Source: an uncultured Granulosicoccaceae bacterium
GTDB lineage: Bacteria; Pseudomonadota; Gammaproteobacteria; Granulosicoccales; Granulosicoccaceae
Assembly (NCBI GenBank): GCA_937998875.1
Contig: CALLBO010000009.1
Coordinates: forward strand, 1 to 64,000
Direction of reading: 5' to 3'
DNA: 64,000 nt
In this document: positions 34,021-42,989 of the stretch, one piece after another
How positions within the stretch are numbered: the stretch's first letter is position 1
How the letters are laid out: each line of letters starts with the position of its first letter
Position numbers and translations under genes: made by a program
Notes under the pieces: generated by a model
What the model was told of the DNA's origin: nothing
Database searches by the model: none
The model's input: the letters and a program-made list of their open reading frames with translations, nothing else

Positions 34021-35595
34021 CTGGTACCGATCAAAATTAACATACCCGGACTTTTCATCTCTTCGGCAGTTCTGCTGAGCATTACCGCCTGTAGTGCCGA
34101 CTCAGAGGAACACCCGGCCTCAATTGCGCAGATACCACAGAGTGTTGAAAGCTCCAATCGTGATAATGACACAGCAATCGGCAACCAGGAAAACGGCTCT
34201 GTTGACGCTGCCACAGACGCACCCTCCCTATCAACACCAGAAAACCCTGCCGAAACTGTTACTACAACCAACAGCGAAGAACCCGTTACTGCCGCAAACG
34301 CACAAAACCCGCTCACGGAGAACGCAAGCCCGGCGCCGGACACCGACAATAACACAGTCGAGCCAACCATCAGTGCCGCCATTGGCACTACTATGGGCAC
34401 CACTCAAAGCATTTGCCAGACAGCACCTTCTCTTGCACCGCCCGCAGAGTCAGATCCCGGCAAGACCATTGTTACTATTAAACCCGGAGACGACCTAAGT
34501 GCTGCTGCCTATGAAGCGGCACCTAATACTGTAATACTGATCGAGCCAGGCGAATACCTGCTTGAAAATGTAGTCGCAGTCACCGCTGATAACGTCACAC
34601 TGCGCGGCAATAGTGACCGCTGTGATGATGTTCGACTCATTGGCAAAGGCATGGAGAACGCCTCTGGTGCAGCCGCGGTACCACACGGAATCTATACCGA
34701 AGCCAGTTTCCTGAAAGTTCAAAACCTAACGATTGAACAAGTGTACTACCATGCCATCGCCATTCAGCCCGGAGCCGACTCACCACAAGTCTATAATGTC
34801 GCCATGCTTGATACAGGCCAACAGTTTGTAAAAGTCAGCGCCGATCAGGGCAAAGGCGCAAACAACGGACGCCTTGAATATTCAGTAATGAAATATACCA
34901 ATGGCTCACCCGTAACAGATCACGGGCCGGGTATCGGCTACACACAAGGTATATCGCTACATGGCGGTAGCAATTGGTTTATCAGCAATAATCGTTTTGA
35001 AAATATTAATACCCCGGATACGGCAGATTACTTATGGAACCCTGCCCTACTGGCTTGGGATTTATCATCAAACACCATTGTAGAAAACAATCTGTTTATT
35101 GATGTCGATAGAGCGATAGCGTTTGGACTCAGGCAAAGGGCAGACGGCCAACCTGATCATTCCGGCGGAATTATCAGAAATAACATGATAATGATGCGCA
35201 AAAACCGATACAGCCAGAATCGCAAAGACAACGCAGATGCACCGATAATCGTCTGGAATTCACCTAACACTCAGGTGTTACACAACACCATACTGACCAA
35301 CGGCAATACACCACTGGCTATCGAGCTTCGCTTTGACAGTAACGGTGGGACCATAGCCAACAATCTCTCCGATGCCCCAATCCGTGATAGAAGCGACAAT
35401 GAGTATGTCGATGTTGGTAACGTACTGTTTGACGATTCGTCTATTTTTATTAATCCAACAGACGGAGATCTTCATCTCGCCTCTGAAGTAGAAGGCATTA
35501 CTAACGCAGTCGTGACACTCGATAGCGCCGCACAGGATATCGACGGAAAAAACCGGAGACTGATTACTACCGACGCCGGCGCAGATGAACTCTAG
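34021..35595 (+). CDS. Parallel beta-helix lipoprotein with a non-canonical start
   Basis: A protein of about 525 residues. The first ATG in the frame is at 34393, but the frame upstream encodes an evident lipoprotein signal (KINIPGLFISSAVLLSITAC) and about 110 residues of a Ser/Thr/Pro/Asn-rich linker, so translation must start near 34021. No ATG, GTG or TTG lies in frame between the stop at 33979 and the lipobox; candidates are CTG at 34000 or 34021, or ATT at 34036. The main domain from about residue 140 is a right-handed parallel beta-helix of the pectate-lyase type, with repeated strands (SNNRFENI, ENNLFIDV, RNNMIMM) and a closing DAGADEL. Such folds bind or cut polysaccharides. The stop codon TAG is part of the CTAG at which mobile element copy 2 is inserted. 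Confidence 0.7.
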   Translation: MVPIKINIPGLFISSAVLLSITACSADSEEHPASIAQIPQSVESSNRDNDTAIGNQENGSVDAATDAPSLSTPENPAETVTTTNSEEPVTAANAQNPLTENASPAPDTDNNTVEPTISAAIGTTMGTTQSICQTAPSLAPPAESDPGKTIVTIKPGDDLSAAAYEAAPNTVILIEPGEYLLENVVAVTADNVTLRGNSDRCDDVRLIGKGMENASGAAAVPHGIYTEASFLKVQNLTIEQVYYHAIAIQPGADSPQVYNVAMLDTGQQFVKVSADQGKGANNGRLEYSVMKYTNGSPVTDHGPGIGYTQGISLHGGSNWFISNNRFENINTPDTADYLWNPALLAWDLSSNTIVENNLFIDVDRAIAFGLRQRADGQPDHSGGIIRNNMIMMRKNRYSQNRKDNADAPIIVWNSPNTQVLHNTILTNGNTPLAIELRFDSNGGTIANNLSDAPIRDRSDNEYVDVGNVLFDDSSIFINPTDGDLHLASEVEGITNAVVTLDSAAQDIDGKNRRLITTDAGADEL

Positions 35596-35850
35596 CCTGC
35601 ATTATTCATGAGGATTCGGCATCCAGAGTCAATAGCGCTAAACAGGTCACTCGATCGCCTGAGAAACGTGGCTCGCCAACTGCCGACGGGATCGGGTGAG
35701 ATGTGACGCGCCCGCTCCCGTTCACGACGGGGTCTCTGGTATCGAATAGACGGCGTGTTATTTCTGATTACAGGCAAAATTACTATTAAACTCTATCAAT
35801 ACAGCCTCTTATCTTAAACTGCTTGGTCGCCTCTTGAATTATGCAGGCTA
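35593..35850. mobile_element. MITE-like non-autonomous element, copy 2
   Basis: A 258-bp element about 90% identical to 20553-20805. The 21-bp ends (35593-35613 and 35830-35850) match with two mismatches. CTAG occurs at both boundaries (35592-35595 and 35848-35851), a likely 4-bp target duplication. It contains no ORF. The left CTAG includes the stop codon of the beta-helix lipoprotein gene. About 120 bases without a gene follow before the kinase-PDZ gene. Confidence 0.8.
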
Positions 35851-35973
35851 GATAGTTGTTTCAAGCGGCAGGTTCGATCGCAAAAAAAGACACACACCCG
35901 GCTGGCAGCGGCCTGACTTATACCGTTTCTGGCTCTTCCTTCCTGTCCTTGAGTGGTTACCATCACTGGCTAA

Positions 35974-37224
35974 CTAGAGCCTCAGCTTACTACGCACTAT
36001 CGTAACAACCTTGGTGGGTGAACCGGCAGGCATGTTAGCTGGCAATATTCTGAGCCGCACAGTAGAACCGGCTGGCCCGGCGATCAGATCAACCACTTCA
36101 TCAACTGGCAAGCCAGTTATATCTTTCATTTCGTCACCATTGCCAACTGCAATAATTCGATCATCCGCATTTATCTCCCCGCTAAGCGCAGCCGGCCCGT
36201 TATCGACTACCCGCACTACCTTTGTGTAATCACCTTCTGTGGTTAACGCGGCACCGATACCTTCCCTGTTAAAGCTCTTGAGCTTTCTCCATTGATGATC
36301 AATGTATCCATCACTTGTTAATTCACCACCAAAATCATCGGCGTTACGCATGTGGAACGCAATTAGCCAGATATGGCGAAGTAAAACGAAGGTATCGACA
36401 AGCTCAGAGTCCGCCGCGCTAAACTTACGAACCGATTCATAGCCTTCCACAAAGGCCAGCCACTTTTCAGAGTTTGAGTCTTCCAGATTAAAGGCCCATT
36501 TGAATGTCGCCAGATCAAAAACACGATACCCGAAACCACACTCTTCAAAATCAAAGTGCGTCAGCACACCATTGTGCAGATGAGCGTTACCGCCATGCAC
36601 ATCGCCGTGACAAAACCCGACATCCATACCCTCTTCGCCAACACGAGCTACCTCATCTCTGGCGTCACTGGCATATTGGTTCAGCAGTTCAAGCTCCTTC
36701 GGCCGGTGTGAAAGGAAAGGCGTTATCGATTTCACCGAGTCATCGATGAAATTGTTAAGATCGAGATCCTTTTTCTTGTGTGATGACGTGAAACCTTGAG
36801 ATGCTTCATGAAGGCGGGCAAGCGACTCTCCGTATAGTCGAAACTCATCTACCGATTCACATTCGAGCGAACTGCCTTCTGCAAACGCCGTTACTAACAC
36901 GTAGCGCACCCCTTCCGGTGCCGCAATTTCGGTAACGTATCCACCTGCCTTCCGCGCTATCGGGAAAGCCACTGGAAACCCCTGATTGTGCAGGTAATTC
37001 AGTGCATCGACTTCGAAGTCTATTTCATCACGCGGATAATTCTCGTGCCGATAGATACGCATTGAATATCTGGCATTGGCACACCGGATCACATAAGTAT
37101 CATTAGATCCTCGCTCCCAGAAAACGCAATCTACGGGATCATCTATACAGTAATCCGGGATAACTTCGGCCATCAGCGCTTTGCTGCTGATGGTCGAATA
37201 ACTGCACTGTAGCTCTATGGTCAT
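35974..37224 (-). CDS. Aminoglycoside-phosphotransferase-like kinase fused to a C-terminal PDZ domain
   Basis: A 416-residue cytoplasmic protein. Residues 1-310 are an APH/choline-kinase-fold enzyme: an N-lobe with YVIRCANARYSMRIYRHE holding the likely ATP-binding Lys/Arg region, the catalytic loop CHGDVHGGNAH and the metal motif FDFEECGFGYRVFDLATF. Residues about 322-410 match a PDZ domain of the kind in C-terminal processing proteases (Prc/CtpA): GIGAALTTEGDY, VVDNGPAALSG, INADDRIIAVG and VVDLIAGPAGSTVRLRIL. I know of no common protein with this pairing. The kinase resembles the SrkA/homoserine-kinase-like branch, whose substrates are proteins or small alcohols. The gene stands alone on the minus strand. 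Confidence 0.8.
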   Translation of the reverse strand: MTIELQCSYSTISSKALMAEVIPDYCIDDPVDCVFWERGSNDTYVIRCANARYSMRIYRHENYPRDEIDFEVDALNYLHNQGFPVAFPIARKAGGYVTEIAAPEGVRYVLVTAFAEGSSLECESVDEFRLYGESLARLHEASQGFTSSHKKKDLDLNNFIDDSVKSITPFLSHRPKELELLNQYASDARDEVARVGEEGMDVGFCHGDVHGGNAHLHNGVLTHFDFEECGFGYRVFDLATFKWAFNLEDSNSEKWLAFVEGYESVRKFSAADSELVDTFVLLRHIWLIAFHMRNADDFGGELTSDGYIDHQWRKLKSFNREGIGAALTTEGDYTKVVRVVDNGPAALSGEINADDRIIAVGNGDEMKDITGLPVDEVVDLIAGPAGSTVRLRILPANMPAGSPTKVVTIVRSKLRL

Positions 37225-37350
37225 GGCGAAGATAATACCTAAATCAGGTTACGCTATACCGAATACATAGTGATATGCCCACTCACATGATCACACATTG
37301 CAGGCTAAAGCATGGCAGTTCAGCTGGTAGAATCCCCGACGCTTAAGAGA

Positions 37351-37989
37351 CTACTCTTTCTCACGCAAAACAATAAACTGTCGAACGCTGTAATAGCCGG
37401 GTGATTTTTCCCACTCCAGTTTATTCAGCGCGTCAATTCCCGCAGCCCACGGTTCGTTGTTCGCCAGTGCTTCAACGGTATGCTGTTCTGCCACGTTGCA
37501 AAAGAAGCTTCGGAACCAGTGGGTTCCGAGCAACGTAGTTTCGTTTCTGATGGCGGTTTCAGTCAGCTCTACAAAACCTTCAGGAATACTCGCGTCCGCT
37601 TCAACACTGCCGCGAAAGCTGATACTACCAATATAGGCATTGTAAAGCGTCCCGGATGCAAGCAGCTCTTTGCTGGTGACTTGTTCCGGGTCGTTAATTT
37701 TCCAGAACGCCGCAAGCAATACGGGAAACGAGTTCAGGACAAAGCTGTTCATTGCGTCCTGAATTCCGGCTTCCTGCTGACCAACCCCCGCAAAACACTC
37801 ATGAATAATGCGGTTATCCTGCAGTAACACTTCAACATCAAGCCTGCCACTGTTTTCACCGGCGAACCAACTGGTTCGGATCGCAGGTAACTCGCCATAC
37901 GGAATCAGCCACTCACCCTCCTGATCAAACACAATATCGCGTGCAGAAAGCAGATCTGCCATTTGTGACTTTAAAGACACAGGTTCCAT
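37351..37989 (-). CDS. Conserved hypothetical protein (possibly DUF6348-like)
   Basis: A protein of 212-215 residues with no signal peptide or membrane helix. Segments such as LDVEVLLQDNRIIHECFAG and GIQDAMNSFVLNSFPVLLAAFW resemble proteins annotated DUF6348, but I am not certain of this. It lies directly downstream of ttcA: a GTG at 37998 would overlap the ttcA stop by one base, and an ATG follows at 37989, used here. It is probably cotranscribed with ttcA. No function is assigned. Confidence 0.6.
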   Translation of the reverse strand: MEPVSLKSQMADLLSARDIVFDQEGEWLIPYGELPAIRTSWFAGENSGRLDVEVLLQDNRIIHECFAGVGQQEAGIQDAMNSFVLNSFPVLLAAFWKINDPEQVTSKELLASGTLYNAYIGSISFRGSVEADASIPEGFVELTETAIRNETTLLGTHWFRSFFCNVAEQHTVEALANNEPWAAGIDALNKLEWEKSPGYYSVRQFIVLREKE

Positions 37990-37997
37990 ATAATCCA

Positions 37998-38936
37998 CTA
38001 CACCAATGAATCAGATCGTGTTACGGCTGAAGGCATCCAGTTAAGTACCCGCTCATCAGCACTGTTTGCCATAGGATGATCTTGTCTGTCAGCCAGCGCG
38101 GTAGCTGTACTATCCAACGATTGGCCAGGCGAAGATATCTCATCTCGAGCTACTTCAAGACCGGCAAAATCAAACAGATTACGATCGGCCAGCTGTGAAG
38201 GCTTTACATTGGTGAGGGAGGTGAAAATTGACTCTACCCTGCCGGGGTTGGTATTATCCCACTCACGTAGCATCTGCTTAATGTTCTGACGCTGAAGGTT
38301 CGGCTGAGTACCACAGAGATCACATGGAATGATCGGGAAATCTTTTTCCTGTGCATATTTTTCAATGTCTTTCTCTTTACAATAAGACAACGGCCTTATC
38401 ACCATATTCTTACCATCATTACTCCGCAGCTTGGGAGGCATAGCCTGTAAGCTGCCACCATGAAACATATTCAAGAACAAAGTCTCGATGATGTCGTCAC
38501 GGTGATGGCCCAGCGCTATACGATTAAAGCCATGTTCTTCAGCGTAACCATATAACGTTCCACGCCTTAGTCTTGAACACAAGCCACATGTGGTTTTACC
38601 CTCGGGGATGACCCGCTTCACGACGGAGTAGGTGTCTCGCTCGATCACATCGTATTCAACACCAAGTGATTGCAAATATTCCGGAAGAATATGCTCCGGA
38701 AAATTTGGCTGTTTCTGATCAAGATTCACTGCTCTGAGCGAAAAACTCACCGGGGCTTTCTTTTGCAGGCTGAGCAGCATGTCGAGCATGGTGTAGGAGT
38801 CTTTGCCACCGGACAGGCAAACCATCACCCGATCGCCGTCTTCGATCATATTAAAATCGACAATTGCCTCAGCCGTATTGCGGCGCAGGCGCTTTGTAAG
38901 CTTGTTGAAATCGTACTGTTGCTTGGGCTTCGGCAT
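37998..38936 (-). CDS. ttcA: tRNA 2-thiocytidine biosynthesis protein TtcA
   Basis: A 312-residue enzyme that adds sulfur to C2 of cytidine 32 in certain tRNAs. The PP-loop ATPase motif [15 protein letters not shown] is near residue 55, and [10 protein letters not shown] holds two of the cysteines that bind the Fe-S cluster; [17 protein letters not shown] is also characteristic. The C-terminal 40 residues after the catalytic core are longer than in E. coli and look disordered. It is followed immediately by a hypothetical gene (1-base overlap with its GTG), and recR lies upstream on the same strand. Confidence 0.95.
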   Translation of the reverse strand: MPKPKQQYDFNKLTKRLRRNTAEAIVDFNMIEDGDRVMVCLSGGKDSYTMLDMLLSLQKKAPVSFSLRAVNLDQKQPNFPEHILPEYLQSLGVEYDVIERDTYSVVKRVIPEGKTTCGLCSRLRRGTLYGYAEEHGFNRIALGHHRDDIIETLFLNMFHGGSLQAMPPKLRSNDGKNMVIRPLSYCKEKDIEKYAQEKDFPIIPCDLCGTQPNLQRQNIKQMLREWDNTNPGRVESIFTSLTNVKPSQLADRNLFDFAGLEVARDEISSPGQSLDSTATALADRQDHPMANSADERVLNWMPSAVTRSDSLV

Positions 38937-38970
38937 GATTGGACCGGCAAAACAACCAGTCTAGCTCGAA

Positions 38971-39564
38971 TTAAACAGGCGTGCGACCTGCAAACGCATG
39001 TGACAACGTGCCACCATCTACATATTCAAGCTCACCACCCAACGGTACCCCATGCGCTATACGCATAACAGAGAGTTGTCTGGCACGAGCCAGTTCGCCG
39101 ATATAGTGGGCGGTTGCCTCACCCTCTACCGTTGAGTTTGTTGCCAGAATAACTTCGCGAATCGTGCCGGAGTCAAAGCGACCCGTCAGCTCATCAAGCC
39201 CGAGCATCTCGGGGCCTATGCCATCAAGCGGGGACAACTTACCGTGCAGTACAAAGTACAGCCCGCGATAGTCTGTGGCTTTCTCAAGCGCGGCCAGGTC
39301 CGAGGGCGACTCGATGATGCATAACTTCTCATGCTCCCGGGTATTGTCCGAACAAACTCTGCAAACGTCCGCTTCGGTAAAATCACGACAGACAGTACAG
39401 TGGCTGATGCGATCCATAGACAGGCGCAACAGCTCTGACATACGCCGACCACCCTCTCGATTACGCTGCAGCAAATGAAAAGCCATACGTTGCGCAGACT
39501 TCGGGCCGACACCCGGCAGGCAGCGTAACGAGTCAACTAACTGGTCAAGCAGTGGTTCGGCCAT
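38971..39564 (-). CDS. recR: Recombination mediator RecR
   Basis: A 197-residue DNA-binding protein that works with RecO and RecF to load RecA on gapped DNA. The N-terminal helix-hairpin-helix reads [21 protein letters not shown], the zinc finger is CTVC-x8-CRVC, and the Toprim domain follows ([29 protein letters not shown]). It stands in the classic dnaX-ybaB-recR order, 40 bp downstream of the YbaB gene. Confidence 0.95.
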   Translation of the reverse strand: MAEPLLDQLVDSLRCLPGVGPKSAQRMAFHLLQRNREGGRRMSELLRLSMDRISHCTVCRDFTEADVCRVCSDNTREHEKLCIIESPSDLAALEKATDYRGLYFVLHGKLSPLDGIGPEMLGLDELTGRFDSGTIREVILATNSTVEGEATAHYIGELARARQLSVMRIAHGVPLGGELEYVDGGTLSHAFAGRTPV

Positions 39565-39604
39565 TAAGTAAGCGACACCCTAAAACTACAACTAGATATA
39601 AAAA

Positions 39605-39928
39605 TTAGAACGGCAGCTTCATACCGGGAGGTAACTGCATTCCCGAGGTTGCCCCTTCCATCACTTCTTTGGTTTTGTTTTCAAGCTTTTGCGATGCATC
39701 GTTAACAGCGGCCGCGACGAGATCTTCAAGCATTTCTTTGTCATCTGTCATCAGGCTTGCATCAATGTCCACTTTGCGCAGCTCATGCCGGCCGGTCATC
39801 AATACTTTTACCAGCCCGCCGCCAGACTGACCTTCGACCTCAAGGCTGGCTACATCAGCCTGCGCCTTCTGCATTTTTTCCTGCATTTCCTGCGCCTGCT
39901 TCATCATGGCGCCTAAACCACCTTTCAT
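39605..39928 (-). CDS. ybaB: YbaB/EbfC nucleoid-associated protein
   Basis: A 107-residue DNA-binding protein of the YbaB/EbfC family. Features are the N-terminal helix [19 protein letters not shown], the central [24 protein letters not shown] and a C-terminal helix with a Gly/Pro/Met-rich tail ([12 protein letters not shown]). It binds DNA as a dimer and is normally placed between dnaX and recR, as here. The neighbours make the assignment firm. Confidence 0.95.
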   Translation of the reverse strand: MKGGLGAMMKQAQEMQEKMQKAQADVASLEVEGQSGGGLVKVLMTGRHELRKVDIDASLMTDDKEMLEDLVAAAVNDASQKLENKTKEVMEGATSGMQLPPGMKLPF

Positions 39929-40034
39929 GGTTAACCTCTATGGTTGTTCCCTGCCCTGTGGCTGTTGTAAACCACGCCAGAGATATAGTTAAAAGTTTTA
40001 AATTCTATCCAAACCTTAAGCAAAGTTATTAAGC

Positions 40035-41792
40035 TCAGGTATCCGTTTGATCATCCACAGGTCTGATACTGCCGGTGCTGACCTCGGCATCAAACTTGGC
40101 AACAATTTCCGCCACCACCGGATCATCAGCAATAGAGCTTCTGGCTTCATTAAGCTTATCTTCTTCCGCTTGCTTGTCGAGCATAGCAGGTGTGCCTTGC
40201 GGCGCGTTTTCCGGAATGGTAACTTTCAACTGCACTTCACCCTGCGCATACAAAGACATTTTTTCCCGCAGACGCTCCTTACTGCGAGGGGAACCAAGCG
40301 TTTCATATTCAGGATCAAGATGAAGGTGCACCTGGTCTTTGGAAGCTGAATGAAGAATACAGTTTCTGCCCAGCTGCAATGGCATACCGGAAACTTCGAT
40401 CTCGGATAATATCTGCCGCCATTGCTCGGGCTTCCACTTAAGTTTTGCCGGTGGCAACTGCGGCTGTTCCTCTTCAGTACTTCGCGCTTCTGCGGCTGTC
40501 TCCGGTTGCCTGACTGGCTGGGACTTTGGTGATACTTGTTCTCGTGGTGCGTTTTCGGCAGCTGAAGCTGCTGCAGCAACAGGTGCAGCAGGCGCTTGTC
40601 CGGTTGCTCTGCCTGGTGCCCCGGGTGCTGTTGTCACTGCCCGGGGTGCCGGTGAGGATGCAGGTTGCACTGCACCTGCCGGTCCAGATGCTACCTGCGC
40701 GCTCTCAACGAATGGCTTAAAAGCAAGCATTCTGATTAATATCATTTCAAGTGCCTGACGCTGGTTAGGTGCATAAGGCATGTCACGTCTTCCGGTAATA
40801 CCTATCTGATACCAGAGCTGTACGTCCTGCGGTGAGATATCCTTTGCAAATTTCTGCAGGCGTTTTTCATCATGCACGCTACCCTGTTGCACGCTATCTA
40901 TCGTTTGCACGGTTGCAATCTGGTGAAGCAGCGATAGCAACTCACCCAGAACATAGTTGTAGTCAGGCACATAGGCAGCAAGCTCTTCGACCTGCTTGAA
41001 TACCTGGTCAGGCTTGTCGGCTGCAACTGCGTCGAGCACATCATACAATCGCGATGGAGAAAAACGGCCAAGCATTGCCTCTACTTCAGCGGATTTAATC
41101 GCACCCTGTCCATACGCTATCGCCTGATCAAGTAAGCTGAGTGCGTCGCGAACACTGCCATCTGCCGCCTGCGCCACATGCGCCACCGCCTGTTCTTCAT
41201 AAGTGACTTTTTCACTGTCGAGTAACCTGGAGAGGTAAGGTCGCAACAGCTGATCCGGCATCTCCTTGAGATTAAACTGCAAACATCGAGACAATACCGT
41301 GATTGGCAGCTTCTGTGGATCAGTGGTCGCGAGCAGGAACTTCACATGCGGAGGGGGTTCTTCAAGTGTTTTCAACAGTGCATTGAAACTACTCTTCGAA
41401 AACATGTGTACTTCGTCTATCAGGTAGACCTTGTAACGACCGCTACTGGGTGCATACGCGACGTTATCGAGTAGTTCACGGGTATCATCAACACCGGTAC
41501 GTGACGCCGCATCAACCTCGATTAAATCGAGAAATCGTCCGTCATCAACCTGCTTGCACGCAGAGCATTCGCCGCACGGTGTTGCACTCACGCCTTTCTC
41601 GCAGTTCAGGCTTTTGGCAAAAATACGCGCAATAGTGGTTTTGCCGACGCCACGGGTGCCGGTAAAAAGATAGGCGTGGTGCAGACGGTCCTGATCGAGA
41701 GCATTGCTCAGCGCCCGCAGTACGTGCTCCTGACCGAGCATGTCTTCGAAACGTCGTGGTCGCCAGCGGCGCGCCAGTGCTTCGTAACTCAT
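40035..41792 (-). CDS. dnaX: DNA polymerase III subunit tau/gamma
   Basis: The clamp-loader ATPase subunit, about 585 residues. It has a Walker A GTRGVGKTTIARIF, a zinc module with CEKGVSATPCGECSACK, Walker B YLIDEVHMFS and sensor 1 TTDPQKLP. After the AAA+ and collar domains (to about residue 370) comes an Ala/Pro-rich linker and the C-terminal tau region. I use the ATG at 41792 (MSYEALARRWRP), with GAGGAGT upstream; the longer frame to a GTG at 41846 is not conserved. I saw no A-rich slippery heptamer near the end of the collar, so a gamma product by frameshift is not evident. The SRP RNA gene lies about 140 bp upstream, a common gammaproteobacterial order. Confidence 0.95.
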   Translation of the reverse strand: MSYEALARRWRPRRFEDMLGQEHVLRALSNALDQDRLHHAYLFTGTRGVGKTTIARIFAKSLNCEKGVSATPCGECSACKQVDDGRFLDLIEVDAASRTGVDDTRELLDNVAYAPSSGRYKVYLIDEVHMFSKSSFNALLKTLEEPPPHVKFLLATTDPQKLPITVLSRCLQFNLKEMPDQLLRPYLSRLLDSEKVTYEEQAVAHVAQAADGSVRDALSLLDQAIAYGQGAIKSAEVEAMLGRFSPSRLYDVLDAVAADKPDQVFKQVEELAAYVPDYNYVLGELLSLLHQIATVQTIDSVQQGSVHDEKRLQKFAKDISPQDVQLWYQIGITGRRDMPYAPNQRQALEMILIRMLAFKPFVESAQVASGPAGAVQPASSPAPRAVTTAPGAPGRATGQAPAAPVAAAASAAENAPREQVSPKSQPVRQPETAAEARSTEEEQPQLPPAKLKWKPEQWRQILSEIEVSGMPLQLGRNCILHSASKDQVHLHLDPEYETLGSPRSKERLREKMSLYAQGEVQLKVTIPENAPQGTPAMLDKQAEEDKLNEARSSIADDPVVAEIVAKFDAEVSTGSIRPVDDQTDT

Positions 41793-41930
41793 CTGAAACT
41801 CACTCCTCGCCGCACGCGACTGAAGAGCGGCGAATGCCTGCAACACCTGCCACGATGACCGCCATTACACCAGTTGAATTCACCAGAAATAACACGGGAG
41901 CGGGATGATCCTTTCGGGACAGGGAATTGG

Positions 41931-42046
41931 GTGGCACCTTACACCAGCCACATCCCGGCACCCGAATCCACCGCTGCCGCTGCTCCCTTCCGGGCCTGAC
42001 GGGGTTAACGGCTTCTCGTCGCGAGAGGGCCGATGCAAAGCACCAT
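41931..42046 (-). ncRNA. ffs: Signal recognition particle 4.5S RNA
   Basis: On the minus strand, the invariant SRP Alu-free hairpin is present: GTCAGGCCCGGAAGGGAGCA, with the GGAA tetraloop and the flanking asymmetric loop (41981-42000). It is followed by TGCCGGGATGTGGCTGG, which matches the 3' half of bacterial 4.5S RNA. The outer ends pair over 14 bases (42032-42045 with 41932-41945, including GU pairs), giving a rod of about 115 nt. The RNA binds Ffh to target membrane proteins. It lies upstream of dnaX on the same strand. Confidence 0.9.
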
Positions 42047-42282
42047 TGAACCCGACTATTGTCGGGGTTTGCCGTCGCTCTTTCAAGGGGATTCTGATAA
42101 TAGATGCTGACAGGGAATCAACAGCTTCGCGGTGTCACCGACATCCTTTCGCCGTCAGGGACAACAACTGCGATCGAGAAATTTCAACACTTCCCGATGA
42201 AAAATAACCGAAAAAACCACCCATCGCAGGAACAAGGCAGAGTAAACTGCCGCCATGTGAACAATCCGTGTGGACCATCTGC

Positions 42283-42972
42283 GTGGACAGGCTACCTCAA
42301 ATCCTTGTCGTTGAAGATGAATCAGGCATCAGACAACTGATTAGTGATGCGCTTGTGGGTCATGACTATGACATAGTTATGTGCAATAACGCTATGACAG
42401 CAAAAACGCATTTCGCACAGGCAACACCCGACCTTGCCATCATTGACTGGATGATGCCGCAAGTCACCGGCATTGACTTGATCAAATCGCTACGCAGCAA
42501 AACAGAAACAGCTGACCTGCCGATCATCATGCTTACCGCTCGCAGTACAGAAGACGATACCATTGCAGGCCTTGATGCCGGTGCGGATGACTACATCACC
42601 AAGCCCTTTTCACCACGTGAACTCCTCTCGCGAGTACAAGCGGTGCTGCGACGGCACACCAGGCAAAAAAACCCGAATTTGCTTAGCCACGGTGCTATAA
42701 CACTTGATAATAGCTCACTGAGGGTCACCGTTAACAATGAACTGGTATCAATGGGTCAAACCGAGTTTAAGATATTGCAGTTGTTGTTAAGCAACCCGCA
42801 TCAGGTATTCAGCCGACAGCAACTCATTAACAATGTCTGGGATGCGAATGCTATAGTTGAGGAACGCACCGTAGATGTGCACATACTTCGACTGCGTAAA
42901 GCATTACGTGCCCATGGTGTTAGAAAGTTTATTGAAACTGTGCGTGGTACCGGCTACAGACTCGCAGCCTGA
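42283..42972 (+). CDS. phoB: Phosphate regulon response regulator PhoB
   Basis: A response regulator of about 229 residues. The receiver has the acidic pocket VEDE, the phosphorylated Asp in AIIDWMMP and the Lys in YITKPFSPREL. The C-terminal winged helix (TEFKILQLLLSNPHQVFSRQQLINNVW, RTVDVHILRLRKAL, ETVRGTGYRLA) binds Pho boxes. I start at the GTG at 42283 (VDRLPQILVVEDE), with an in-frame GTG at 42268 as an alternative. It is followed 17 bp later by phoR. A Pho box precedes pstS, its expected target. Confidence 0.9.
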   Translation: MDRLPQILVVEDESGIRQLISDALVGHDYDIVMCNNAMTAKTHFAQATPDLAIIDWMMPQVTGIDLIKSLRSKTETADLPIIMLTARSTEDDTIAGLDAGADDYITKPFSPRELLSRVQAVLRRHTRQKNPNLLSHGAITLDNSSLRVTVNNELVSMGQTEFKILQLLLSNPHQVFSRQQLINNVWDANAIVEERTVDVHILRLRKALRAHGVRKFIETVRGTGYRLAA

Positions 42973-42989
42973 CTACCCATTAAATAGCC

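Noticed and set aside
40035..41792. Programmed frameshift for the gamma form of DnaX
   Set aside because: No A-AAA-AAG-type slippery site near the end of the collar domain; the short A run in the early ATPase region is in the wrong place.
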